DNA of 64,000 nt from S139-23 sp047639315 (lineage in GTDB: Bacteria > Planctomycetota > GCA-002687715 > DRQF01). Location of the stretch: the NCBI GenBank assembly GCA_047639315.1, contig JBLINQ010000001.1, forward strand, positions 34,856 through 98,855, given 5' to 3'. The position numbers and the translations under genes were made by a program. The notes beneath the pieces were generated by a model, which made no database searches, was not told the origin of the DNA, and worked only from the letters and a program-made list of their open reading frames with translations. Position 1 is the stretch's first letter. Every line of letters starts with the position of its first letter. Below, piece after piece: positions 52,613 through 61,393 of this stretch.

Positions 52613-53587
52613 TTATATTCCACGTCGAACTAAACGGTCAAACGTACCCCAGACTCCGCGTTTCTTGTTGCGGTCCGAAGTCGGGCCCATGAATTGCGCC
52701 AGGTTTTGGCTGAATGCGAAGTAAGGAATTTTGCTGGTCCACCAGATCTTCTGCAGGAAGTTGGTCTCGTCGTCTTCCCAGACGACTTTGTAGAGATGAC
52801 TGGCCAACGAGCCAGTGTATCCCATGATGCGGTGCCAATTGTCGGCTAAACGTAGGCCGGTCAAATTGTGGATGTTCTGATGGTCGAGATAGGCCCGGCG
52901 GAATTCGTACCAAATGGAATTATTGTGCGAGTGCTCAACGGCGCAGCGAGGGTCTTGCACCACTTTGTGGCCAGCAAGAATGGCGCTTTTTGCCCAGGTG
53001 ATGTCTTCGCCAAATTGACGTCTGACAAAAGGTAGGGTTGGGATGAGATCACGGCGCACGGCAGAACAGACGTTGTCGAAGGCGATCGTGCGCCACCGAT
53101 CGAGTGGCGTCATCAATTCGAATTCCATGTTGTTGTCGACTTGCTTCACGTGCTGAGCACCTTGTCCCGAAACCCAACCTTTTAGCCGATCGCGTAAGAA
53201 CGGGCCACAATTCGCATGAGGGATTTGATGACAATAGGCGCCAGCGACTTCGGGGTCTTCAAAGTTTGACACGAAGGTGCGCATCCAATCCTTGCCATGG
53301 GGCACGGCATCTTGCACGAGAAGAATGAGAATTTCGCCCCTGGCTTCCTTGGCGCCTTCATTGCGCGTTAAGCCGTGATTGAATTCGGTGTTGGGGATGG
53401 ATTTCAGGCGAACCGGAAAGTCAGCGACTATGTCGAGGGTTTCGTCTTTCGAGCCCGAGTCAATACAGACAACTTCGAACTCGAAGTCAACTTCTTGGTC
53501 GAAGACCGACTGCAAAACGCGACGAAAGAGCGGACCACCATTGTAGATAGGAATGAAGACCGAAACGTAGGGGTTTTCGGATGTCAT
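52613..53587 (-). CDS. Glycosyltransferase family 2 (rhamnosyltransferase-like)
   Basis: 324 residues. N-terminal GT-A motif VSVFIPIYNGGPLFRRVLQSV, then VVCIDSGSKDETLDIV and an acidic LVQDAVPHGKDW in place of the DxD metal motif, plus FGEDITWAKSAILAGHKV later. No membrane segment. It probably adds a deoxyhexose or similar sugar during surface-polysaccharide synthesis. It lies downstream of the large GT4 on the same strand, separated by the 49-base hairpin region. Confidence 0.88.
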   Translation of the reverse strand: MTSENPYVSVFIPIYNGGPLFRRVLQSVFDQEVDFEFEVVCIDSGSKDETLDIVADFPVRLKSIPNTEFNHGLTRNEGAKEARGEILILLVQDAVPHGKDWMRTFVSNFEDPEVAGAYCHQIPHANCGPFLRDRLKGWVSGQGAQHVKQVDNNMEFELMTPLDRWRTIAFDNVCSAVRRDLIPTLPFVRRQFGEDITWAKSAILAGHKVVQDPRCAVEHSHNNSIWYEFRRAYLDHQNIHNLTGLRLADNWHRIMGYTGSLASHLYKVVWEDDETNFLQKIWWTSKIPYFAFSQNLAQFMGPTSDRNKKRGVWGTFDRLVRRGI

Positions 53588-53609
53588 GGCCCGCTTCCAT
53601 CCATGCTCA

Positions 53610-53658
53610 GGGATCGGCTTCGAGCCAGCTTATTTTGGCTGGCTCGAAGGGCGATCCC
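53610..53658. repeat. Long intergenic inverted repeat (19 bp, imperfect at one point)
   Basis: GGGATCG (53610-53616) pairs with CGATCCC (53652-53658), then, after a small internal loop, CTTCGAGCCAGC (53618-53629) pairs with GCTGGCTCGAAG (53638-53649), leaving an 8-base AT-rich loop. It sits between the GT4 stop (53672) and GT2 start (53587). No T run follows on the minus strand, so it is not a standard terminator; RNA stability or processing is more likely. Confidence 0.65.
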
Positions 53659-53671
53659 AAAAACGACTCTC

Positions 53672-56182
53672 TTAGACACCGTCACCGAAACCAGCGTCGC
53701 TATCCGTTGATTTCACGTTGGGTTGTTTGCCGGTGCGATGATTTGGTGCGCGCTCTGGTTTGGTACGCGGAGCAGGAGCGGACGATGTTGGAAGTTTCCA
53801 TCCGGCCTCGCCGGTCCACACGGTGTCACCGGTATCGTGGGTGAGTTCCTTTGGTTTTGGAGCTTCCTTCTTCTTGGGCTCCTGTGGTCTCGATGTCGGA
53901 CGTTGGTCCCTGCGAGGTTCTTCGCTTCGACGTGGGCCTCGATCATCGCGAGGGCGGCGTGAATCATCACGCCCTGGTCGTTCTTCCCGGCGTGGACGGT
54001 CATCTTGCCTTGGGCGGTCATCCCGGCGCGGACGGTCATCTTGCCTCGGGCGCTCGTCCCGGCGCGGACGATCATCTTGCCTTGGGCGGTCATCCCGGCG
54101 CGGACGGTCATCTTGCCTCGGACGTTCGTCCTGGCGTGGACGATCACCCTGCCTTGGGCGGTCATCCCGGCGCGGACGGTCATCTTGCCTTGGACGTTCG
54201 TCCCTACGTGGACGATCATCCGGCCTTGGACGCTCATCTCTGCCTGCTTCGGCACCGCGTTGTGGACGTTGTTCGGTCCGGGCTGGACGCTCATCTCGAC
54301 GGGGGCGATCGTCACGATTCTCTCGTCTCGGCCGATCATCCTGCTGGCCACTTCGTGGTCGCTCGTCGCGGCTGCGCTCGCCGGTCCGTCCGTGATCTTG
54401 ACGGCCCTCTGGTTTCTTCGGCCTGTCGTTGTCGATTGTTCGATCGCCTTCAGACAAGTGCGACTTCTTGACCATGTCGTCGAGGGCCTTCACCTGTGCC
54501 GGAAAGATCTCTTGATCGAGCTTGTACATGGCTTCTTCGCGGGCCGACTTCTGGTGATCTTTTGTCTGGCTCGCCTGGGCCTGAGTACTGGCGAAGCCAG
54601 CGTCTTTGGGAATTGATGGGGCCTTTTCTGGGACCGCCTCCTGAGGAGCCGCAGTTTCAGGTGCTGCCGGAGTGACAACGGAATCTGACTTGCTGAAATC
54701 GACAGTCAGGTGGATTTCGGTGTCTTCGACCGTAGGACCGTAGTCCAAGACGAAAGAGACCTGGGTCTGTTCACCTCGTTTGACGGCTGACCGAACTTTG
54801 ACCTCGCCGCCGCCGATTTTTTCGATGCTGACGCGGAGATCTTTGGCTGGGGCCTCAGCCGATGCTGAGGATTTTTTCTTCGGAAAAGAGGTTTCACTCA
54901 CTTGGATGCGGTTCCTGCGCTCGGCGGCGATAGTCGCGGCCTGGGAATAGATTTGTTCATAGTCAGACGCATTCTGTTGCAGCGTCTTGACTTGGAGTCT
55001 TTGGCTGGCGCATTTTACGCGCAATTCTCGTTCATTGACGAGTCTCATGATACTGCGTGCAAGGGCACCGGGGGAAGAGGGGTCAAAAACGAGACCCGCG
55101 CTATTCCCGGCGATGGCTTCTCTCATGGCTCCCAAGTCGGAAGCGATGACCGGTACGCCGGCCAACATGGCCTCGCGGATGGTCAAAGAGAAGGTTTCCC
55201 ACCACAACGAGGGCACGACCAGGATGTCGATTCGTGAGAGGATCTCAGGGACAGCACTGTTGTCATAATGACCTCGAAAATGGACTTTTCCGCTGTTTCC
55301 GGCGAGGGCCTTCAGTTCTGCCAGATAGTCGCCTTTTTCATGCCAGTTGGGGGCATGTCCCCAAACTTGGAGTTCAAAGTCGCCCTCGAGCTGCTTGAAG
55401 GCCTCAATGAGGACATGAACACCCTTTGTTGGGATAACGCTGCCAATATAGCCGATGACCCGCGGGGTTGGCGCTGGATCGTTGGTGTTCGAGAACATGT
55501 CGTGATCGAGGCCATGGGCCAAGGCCACAAATTTCCGGGGATCGATCCCAGATGTCTCGATCATACGATCTCGGTGAAAGGCTGAAGGGGTCAAGAGCAC
55601 ATCACTTTGGCCCAAAACTCGGTTCATCTCCTTCTCCCACACGTCTAATATGGGGGAACTTTTGGCATGGGGCGGGAGGTCCTCGAACCACCCTGGCCAG
55701 AGAGCAGAGAGGCAAGAGTGGCACCGTGTCCGGTCGATGACCTCACAAATATCCCCATCTGGGTGCAGTCTTTGACCTCTTGGGCAGGTCATCCAAAAGT
55801 CATGCAACGAGAAGACGACCGGTAGGCCCCGGGACTTTATTTCGTCGACGATGGTCGTGGAGAGACCCGTAAGATGATGGATATGGACAATGTCGGGCTC
55901 AAATGAGTCTAGTTCTTGGCTGAGCGCGTTGTGAGAGCCCTCATGGCGCCAAGTCGACTCAAAACCCTCATAGTCTTCGTAGAGGTTGTTGTAGCGGGTG
56001 ACCATGAGGCCCTCTTGAAAGCCATGATTGATAGCCCCGTGAGGAATCTGGGGGTCACCGCTTCGACAGAAGATTCGGACCTCATGACGCCTTGCCAGCT
56101 CACGAGCGATATTTTGCACATGGAGTTCTGTGCCACCCCAGGATTCAGGCGGGAAAGTATGAAGAACGAAGAGAATGCGCAT
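53672..56182 (-). CDS. GT4 glycosyltransferase with long Arg/Asp-rich disordered tail
   Basis: 836 residues from ATG 56182 (TTG 56191 possible). The first 400 residues are a GT-B fold: MRILFVLHTFPPESWGGTELHV, HDFWMTCPRGQR, GYIGSVIPTKGVHVL, and the donor-binding E-x7-E type TIREAMLAGVPVIASDLGA. A beta-rich segment (about 455-520) follows. Residues about 600-800 are low-complexity, including 15 hexads of the type (R/Q)D(D/E)RPR at about 648-737. The tail is charged and disordered. A GT4 paralogue lies divergently at 56354. The tail might organise the enzyme in condensates or bind nucleic acid or membrane; unknown. Confidence 0.85.
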   Translation of the reverse strand: MRILFVLHTFPPESWGGTELHVQNIARELARRHEVRIFCRSGDPQIPHGAINHGFQEGLMVTRYNNLYEDYEGFESTWRHEGSHNALSQELDSFEPDIVHIHHLTGLSTTIVDEIKSRGLPVVFSLHDFWMTCPRGQRLHPDGDICEVIDRTRCHSCLSALWPGWFEDLPPHAKSSPILDVWEKEMNRVLGQSDVLLTPSAFHRDRMIETSGIDPRKFVALAHGLDHDMFSNTNDPAPTPRVIGYIGSVIPTKGVHVLIEAFKQLEGDFELQVWGHAPNWHEKGDYLAELKALAGNSGKVHFRGHYDNSAVPEILSRIDILVVPSLWWETFSLTIREAMLAGVPVIASDLGAMREAIAGNSAGLVFDPSSPGALARSIMRLVNERELRVKCASQRLQVKTLQQNASDYEQIYSQAATIAAERRNRIQVSETSFPKKKSSASAEAPAKDLRVSIEKIGGGEVKVRSAVKRGEQTQVSFVLDYGPTVEDTEIHLTVDFSKSDSVVTPAAPETAAPQEAVPEKAPSIPKDAGFASTQAQASQTKDHQKSAREEAMYKLDQEIFPAQVKALDDMVKKSHLSEGDRTIDNDRPKKPEGRQDHGRTGERSRDERPRSGQQDDRPRRENRDDRPRRDERPARTEQRPQRGAEAGRDERPRPDDRPRRDERPRQDDRPRRDDRPRQGDRPRQDERPRQDDRPRRDDRPRQDDRPRRDERPRQDDRPRRDDRPRQDDRPRREERPGRDDSRRPRDDRGPRRSEEPRRDQRPTSRPQEPKKKEAPKPKELTHDTGDTVWTGEAGWKLPTSSAPAPRTKPERAPNHRTGKQPNVKSTDSDAGFGDGV
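53972..54241 (-). repeat. 15-copy 18-bp tandem repeat in the GT4 tail
   Basis: Encodes 15 hexapeptides, mostly QDDRPR and RDDRPR, in alternation, so the DNA has an 18-base unit and a 36-base higher-order period (for example ggacggtcatcttgcctt on the plus strand). Highly regular and likely to vary in copy number by slippage. Confidence 0.85.
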
Positions 56183-56353
56183 AGGTGTCAAAAGCTCAGG
56201 TAAGGGAATAGCACCAACTTATCGTAATATGAGGCATATTGACCCTCAATAGTCGGTTTGTGTATCAATCTAGTCGAAGGACTCTCAGCTCGGATGAAAA
56301 AAAAGCCGATCTGTGTTACTTGTGACGCCTCATAAACACCTAGGGCCCAAGAC

Positions 56354-57796
56354 ATGCGGATTCTTCACGTAGCACACGAATTTCCTCCTTATGAGTTCGC
56401 CGGAACGGCGATCTACACCTACAACATTGTGAAAGCATTGTCGGAGGAACATGAGCTATTTGTCTTCTCGCGGCTCGAGGACAAGAACGTCCCAGCCTAC
56501 AAAATCATCGACGAAGATCGATCTGGCTACCATGTCCGGCTCCTGAGCCGTCCCGATTTGAGCTGGAATCCATTCGAGGATTCCTATTCCGACGAGCGAG
56601 CGGAACGGGCTTTCACAGATTATCTCGACGAAATTCAGCCTGACATCGTTCATTTTGAGCACATCTTGGGCATGTCCTACACCGTCGTCGAGGAAGTGAA
56701 GAAGCGGAATATCGGTTGCCTCTTTACTCTGCACGACTTCTGGACCATGTGCCCCATGGGCCAGCGCATGTGCTACACCGACCGTGTCCTTTGCGACGAG
56801 ATCGACTTTAATAAGTGTGGTCCCTGCGTCTTTGGTGAAGGCTGGAATTGGAGCGAATCAAAGGACGAGGACGGTGACGCCACCGAGCGCACCGGATTCC
56901 AGCACTACTTCGACCAGCGATTCCGTACCACGCCTGGTGTCTTCGCCCGCCGTCCACGAGCAATGGCCTATGCGACCATGAAGAGTGTTGGCGCAGCTCT
57001 CGGGTTTAATCCCGAAATGCCAAAGCCAGAAATTCTCTCCAAGCATCCATTCGCTGTGCGTTTCCGTCGGATGCAAGAAGCGCTGTCACACGCTGATCTA
57101 TTAATCACACCATCTGCATTCTTGCGTGACGAGTTCATTCGCCTGTTTGAGGTGGATCCGGACCGCATTATTCACTCTCGTAACGGCATGACTTTCGATC
57201 ACGTTGTGGCTCATCCGAAAACCACGTCCGACGTCATTCGATTCGGTTTCGTCGGTTCGGTGATTCCGACCAAGGGTGTTCATGTTCTCGTTGATGCCGC
57301 AAAGAAGCTAAGTGACCGTACTGGGTTCTGTGTTGACATCTACGGGGCACCAAACCGCTGGACCCAGGAGTATGAAAAAGAGCTTCATGAATCGGCTAAG
57401 GGTCACGATAAGGTTGTCTTCCACGGTCGTTTCGACAACAAGCAGATCGGCAAGGTTCTGAGCAATATTGACGTCCTTGTCGTGCCATCGATTTGGTATG
57501 AGAACGCTCCGCTTACTCTAAACGAAGCCTCCATGACCAAGACGCCAGTTTTGGCATCTGATCGCGGCGGTATGCTCGAATTTGTGCGTGACAATAAATA
57601 TGGACGTACATTTAAGCTTGGTGATTCCGATGATCTGGCCGCAGAAATGGCCAAGCTTATTGATGACCCGAGTCAAATTCCGTCCTTGGCTGAGAGCGAT
57701 GTTTACATTAAGCCAGTTGACGTGAATGCCAAAGAACTGTTGGGCTACTACGAGCAGCTTGTGGCAGGAAAACCAATCAAACCGCTTGGTGTTTGA
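56354..57796 (+). CDS. GT4 family glycosyltransferase
   Basis: 480 residues. GT-B motifs: MRILHVAHEFPPYEFAGTAIY, HDFWTMCPMGQR, RFGFVGSVIPTKGVHVLVDA and the donor-binding ENAPLTLNEASMTKTPVLASDRGG (E-x7-E). The four-Cys CDEIDFNKCGPCVFGEG near residue 150 is an insertion also partly present in the paralogue at 53672 (CEVIDRTRCHSC). Soluble, probably membrane-associated. Followed by the FHA-kinase 67 bases later; shared expression is possible. Confidence 0.9.
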   Translation: MRILHVAHEFPPYEFAGTAIYTYNIVKALSEEHELFVFSRLEDKNVPAYKIIDEDRSGYHVRLLSRPDLSWNPFEDSYSDERAERAFTDYLDEIQPDIVHFEHILGMSYTVVEEVKKRNIGCLFTLHDFWTMCPMGQRMCYTDRVLCDEIDFNKCGPCVFGEGWNWSESKDEDGDATERTGFQHYFDQRFRTTPGVFARRPRAMAYATMKSVGAALGFNPEMPKPEILSKHPFAVRFRRMQEALSHADLLITPSAFLRDEFIRLFEVDPDRIIHSRNGMTFDHVVAHPKTTSDVIRFGFVGSVIPTKGVHVLVDAAKKLSDRTGFCVDIYGAPNRWTQEYEKELHESAKGHDKVVFHGRFDNKQIGKVLSNIDVLVVPSIWYENAPLTLNEASMTKTPVLASDRGGMLEFVRDNKYGRTFKLGDSDDLAAEMAKLIDDPSQIPSLAESDVYIKPVDVNAKELLGYYEQLVAGKPIKPLGV

Positions 57797-57863
57797 CCTG
57801 GGACCAATAAAACGGAATGATCACCCTTGGAGCTGAACCTCCGGAGCGCGGCCAGGGGCGGTA

Positions 57864-59096
57864 ATGATTCGACTTAATATTATTCGCGACGGGACTGAGA
57901 AGGCCCGTGTCTTTTCCGGAACCACTGTAGTCATTGGGCGCTCGCGAAGCTGCGACTTGACCTTCCGTTCGGCTGGCTTTCTTTCACGCCAACATTGCAG
58001 TCTCAATCTCGAAGACGATTCCGTCCAACTCGAAGATCTTAAGAGTCGGAATGGTGTCCGCCTAAATGGCAACGCATTCCACGGCGGCAAGATCGAGGTG
58101 GGTGATGAAATTGAGCTCGGTGACATCAGCATCGAACTCGTTAGCTTTGGTCCAGACGAAGATGATCCAGTTCAGGTCAAGCCTTGCAAGAACTGCGGTG
58201 AGATCATCCCGGCAAGCGCTAAGGATTGCCCGCGATGCGAAGGCAGGGTGTCTCCTCGCAAGCGTCACACTCTCAATCCCCGACAACTACCTGGCTATCT
58301 TCTTAAGAGCCGCTTAGGTGCTGGTGGCATGGGTGTCGTCTTTGAAGCTGTCCGTGAAGAAGACGGTCAGACATGTGCTATCAAGATTCTAAAGCCTCAT
58401 CTGGCGCGCAATCCAGCGTACGTTATGCGCTTCGTCGAGGAAACTCGCGTGCTCACGATGTTGAGGCACCCCAATATCGTCGAGATCTATGGACGTGGCT
58501 CCGAAGGTAGCCTGACTTGGATTGACATGGAATTGGTGGACGGAGAGAGCGTTCGCCACGAGATTCGCCGGGAACGCCAATTGGAAGAAAAGCGTTCTCT
58601 CCAGATCGTTTGGGACATGTCATTGGCACTCGATTTTGCCGCGAAAAAGAAGATCATCCATGGTGACGTGAAGCCGAGTAACTTTCTCTTGGATTCACGT
58701 GGCGGTGTGAAGCTCTGCGACTTTGGCCTTGCCAAACTCTTCAATTTCTCGAATCCGGCACTCCCCGGATTCTCTGCTGGCTCCTCGGGAAAGAAGGGGA
58801 CCGCGGCTTACGCTGCGCCAGAGAGATTCTCCGTCGACGGGTCGGCTACGGTTGTGGCCGATATCTATTCGATGGGCGTCAGCCTGTTCCACATGTTGAC
58901 CGGGACTCTCCCGTTCGGCACCAACGTGGAGGCGAGGAAGCAAGTTGATCGACGCAAGATCCCCGACATGCACGAGTATCAGCCGAACATCAGGCCGGCT
59001 ACCATCATGCTTGTTGAGCGCATGATGTCTCTGTCGATCGAGGATCGCCACCAAGATTATCGCCAGCTACAAGATGACTTGTCTCTGCTGATTTGA
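57864..59096 (+). CDS. FHA - zinc ribbon - Ser/Thr protein kinase
   Basis: 410 residues, AGGGG before ATG 57864. An N-terminal FHA domain (about 5-95; VVIGRSRSCDLTF, LSRQHCSL, LKSRNGVRLNG) recognises phosphothreonine. A zinc ribbon with C108, C111, C122, C125 follows, then a kinase domain (about 145-408): GAGGMGVVF, K174, DFGLA (286-290) and AYAAPERF. The catalytic loop reads HGDVKPSN (266-273) instead of HRD: D268 and K270 remain but the Arg is Gly, so activation-loop control probably differs. No transmembrane helix, so it is cytoplasmic. Confidence 0.92.
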   Translation: MIRLNIIRDGTEKARVFSGTTVVIGRSRSCDLTFRSAGFLSRQHCSLNLEDDSVQLEDLKSRNGVRLNGNAFHGGKIEVGDEIELGDISIELVSFGPDEDDPVQVKPCKNCGEIIPASAKDCPRCEGRVSPRKRHTLNPRQLPGYLLKSRLGAGGMGVVFEAVREEDGQTCAIKILKPHLARNPAYVMRFVEETRVLTMLRHPNIVEIYGRGSEGSLTWIDMELVDGESVRHEIRRERQLEEKRSLQIVWDMSLALDFAAKKKIIHGDVKPSNFLLDSRGGVKLCDFGLAKLFNFSNPALPGFSAGSSGKKGTAAYAAPERFSVDGSATVVADIYSMGVSLFHMLTGTLPFGTNVEARKQVDRRKIPDMHEYQPNIRPATIMLVERMMSLSIEDRHQDYRQLQDDLSLLI

Positions 59097-59120
59097 AATC
59101 GAGATAATTCCGAATAAGAA

Positions 59121-59150
59121 AAGGCTCGCAAGTCAACGCTTGCGAGCCTT
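59121..59150. terminator. Bidirectional terminator between the FHA-kinase and nidogen-like genes
   Basis: A perfect 12-bp stem, AAGGCTCGCAAG (59121-59132) and CTTGCGAGCCTT (59139-59150). Plus side is followed by CTTTG; the minus side by TTCTTATT. It lies between two convergent genes. Confidence 0.85.
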
Positions 59151-59174
59151 CTTTGATTCTACTGAGTTGGCGAC

Positions 59175-60182
59175 CTAGTGGTAGTAAGTCGACGAATCCA
59201 TGAATGTGTTGGCGAACAAGTTGAAGTTGTTCTGCAGGTCGAAGCCACCGCTGGTGAAGTCTTCGTAAACGCTCAGACTTCCCAAGAAGTCTGTCCAACC
59301 CGGCGCCGACAGATCGAAGCTGTTTGCTGTGGCCGCCATACCTGCGGTCTTGCCAGCAATGCAATCGGTTACGACACAGTTGCCGTAGTCCATGATCACA
59401 TGACCGTTTGCATCGATACTCATCGAGAAGGTATTTGGTCCTCCTTGAATGTTGTCGATTACGTTCGTCCAACGGAATGTCATGGTTGAACCTGGCGTGG
59501 ATGTGGTGTCCCAACTTACCGTGCCACCCAACTCAGGATTTAAGTCGCTCCACAAAGGAGCAATCGTCGGCGGGCCACTCAAGAAGAATGATTCGGTGAC
59601 AAAGAACGTCGCGTTTCCTTGGCCAAAACTCACTGTGCCATTGGCATTGACATAAGCCTCGGTGTAGGACTGACCATAGAACGGGAAACTGAATCCGAGT
59701 GGCACCAATGCAAAGCCGTCGTCGGTCAACGTGAGCGGCGTGACTGTGCCCGTGCCAGGCACTTGAGGATGTACGGTTCCTCGTGCCGGGTTGGACACCG
59801 AAATGCCGAATGGTGCGACCGGGTCGATGTTGATCGCCTGAACATAAAATTGAACGCCCACAGCATTCGCTTCGTTGCTGATCAAAGTGATCGAGCTATC
59901 ACCACTGGCGTTTGCTAACCCGACTGGCAAAGCCACAATGTTGGACGAGAAGCCCAAGTCGACACGAAGGTTATTGGCCAATGGGAAGAATGTTGGGCCT
60001 GGGTCTGTGTCGAGCAGAATCAGGTACTCTGAGTTTGGATAAGCGCCTGAAACGCTCACATCAAAACTCTCTCCTAGTCGTGCAGGTTCTGCGCTCATCG
60101 AAAACTGAGCATGAACCGGAAGACTGAGAAGCCCGAGCAAAAATAGCAGCGCAACGAGGCTGCTCCGGCACTTCAAAAACAT
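59175..60182 (-). CDS. Secreted nidogen-like (NIDO-type) protein
   Basis: 335 residues with a signal peptide (MFLKCRSSLVALLFLLGLLSLPVHA). The central part contains VPLGFSFPFYGQSYTEAYVNANGTVSF and PTIAPLWSDLNPELGG followed by FRWTNVIDN and DANGHVIMDYG, the beta-rich pattern of NIDO-type extracellular domains, with probable ligand binding. C-terminus is Asn/Phe-rich. A surface or secreted protein. Start ATG 60182 follows GAGG about ten bases upstream. Confidence 0.75.
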   Translation of the reverse strand: MFLKCRSSLVALLFLLGLLSLPVHAQFSMSAEPARLGESFDVSVSGAYPNSEYLILLDTDPGPTFFPLANNLRVDLGFSSNIVALPVGLANASGDSSITLISNEANAVGVQFYVQAINIDPVAPFGISVSNPARGTVHPQVPGTGTVTPLTLTDDGFALVPLGFSFPFYGQSYTEAYVNANGTVSFGQGNATFFVTESFFLSGPPTIAPLWSDLNPELGGTVSWDTTSTPGSTMTFRWTNVIDNIQGGPNTFSMSIDANGHVIMDYGNCVVTDCIAGKTAGMAATANSFDLSAPGWTDFLGSLSVYEDFTSGGFDLQNNFNLFANTFMDSSTYYH

Positions 60183-60561
60183 AGCGTCTGTCCTCTCTCA
60201 AATGAGGAGCTGTTCTCACAACTCCACGCCTGGGCTCACGCGTTGCTGACGCAAATGGGCCCCCACCTCTGGATGTTGGATACGTCCCGACGATGCGGCA
60301 CATAATTTCTAATTGTCTTTAATATGCTTGGCAAAGCATCGCCCACCTGGGGGCAATTCAAGAGATCGACCTGAAGTTGAGGAAAGTGAAGCTCCAAAGG
60401 TTCTGATTCTTTATCCAGAACCGCGATCTTGTTGGAGTTGATGCCGAATCGTCGGCTTAGCGTAGAGGCTCAGAAAGAGGGTTGGCTCACGTACATTTGT
60501 GATGAGCTATGAGCCCAAGGCAAGGTCGCATTTAGACTTTCGAACCATAGGATGTTCTGGA
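60183..60561. other. Intergenic region, nothing recognised
   Basis: 379 bases between the divergent-direction ends of the nidogen-like gene and the gene at 60562. It must hold the promoter of the minus-strand nidogen-like gene, which I cannot place. GCCGAATCGTCGGC around 60445 is a short palindrome only. No credible coding frame. Confidence 0.5.
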
Positions 60562-61251
60562 CTAAGGTTTCAATTCAATGATGCGGAGTCGACCGCCAGC
60601 CTCGGCGGTAACACGGTATTTTCCTTTGGGTACCAACGTTGTGGCGATCGAATACGAAACTTGTTTGACCTTCAAGCCTTCTTCTTCGGCAGAAGTCGGA
60701 TCAGTGGCGAGCTGCCAAAACCGACGCCATGTCTCTTGTTCGTTCGAGCCTGGTTGGTCTTGTGTCGCATAGATATCTGGCACGGGATGATTAAAGTCAG
60801 CAAAAGAGAACCCGTTGCTTGGTGCCGTATTCTCGCCGTAGATTCGGCGAAAAAGAATGAGGCTTCCTGACCCTAAGGCGAGGGCCTCCTTGGCATCTGT
60901 CTCTGAAAATTCGACGATGAGCGCTTCGAAGCGTGGTTGGATGCCATCGACGTCGATGAGAGTTTTCGTGCCGAACACCTCTTTACCGTCGGCGTCAACG
61001 TGGATCCGCTCCTGCCATTGGAGTTGGCACCTGGCAGACTTGCCATCGAGCCCGGCCGAGATTTGCGTGACCGTAAATTCAGCCACCCGCTCCGTAACGA
61101 GTTTAGTAGCCAATTGGTTAAGGAAATGGACCTTCTGGGTTTCGACTTCGTTCTGAAGCTGCCGCTGATTCTGGACGATGAGGAAGGTGCACACAGCGAT
61201 GCCAGTGAGCAATCCAGCCATCAAAAATCGCGAGATATTGGTGTTCTTCAT
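60562..61251 (-). CDS. Membrane-anchored protein of unknown function
   Basis: 229 residues from ATG 61251; a longer frame to 61323 exists. One N-terminal transmembrane helix (about 10-28), then a periplasmic part with a short coiled coil (QNQRQLQNEVETQKVHFLNQ) and a beta-rich domain (FTVTQISAGLDGKSARCQLQ). No family recognised. It is divergent from the membrane protein at 61394, with 142 bases between starts. Confidence 0.6.
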   Translation of the reverse strand: MKNTNISRFLMAGLLTGIAVCTFLIVQNQRQLQNEVETQKVHFLNQLATKLVTERVAEFTVTQISAGLDGKSARCQLQWQERIHVDADGKEVFGTKTLIDVDGIQPRFEALIVEFSETDAKEALALGSGSLILFRRIYGENTAPSNGFSFADFNHPVPDIYATQDQPGSNEQETWRRFWQLATDPTSAEEEGLKVKQVSYSIATTLVPKGKYRVTAEAGGRLRIIELKP

Positions 61252-61393
61252 GATTCCAGACACTCCAGAGGGTTCCGTGCCCCATACGCGACGTAGGATC
61301 CATAATTCTGATGGTCTTGCCAATTATTGCAATCACGAATCTGGATCTTTAATCACCGAATTAGACTGCGTTGCCCAACCTCTGTCCGTTGAT

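Noticed and set aside
53972..54241. Regular repeat that could be taken for a CRISPR array
   Set aside because: It is a continuous 18-base in-frame tandem repeat without spacers.
53760..54616. Several long plus-strand frames of 200 or more codons opposite the GT4 tail
   Set aside because: They are shadows of the 18-base repeat (Ser/Arg/Gly repeats), not independent genes.
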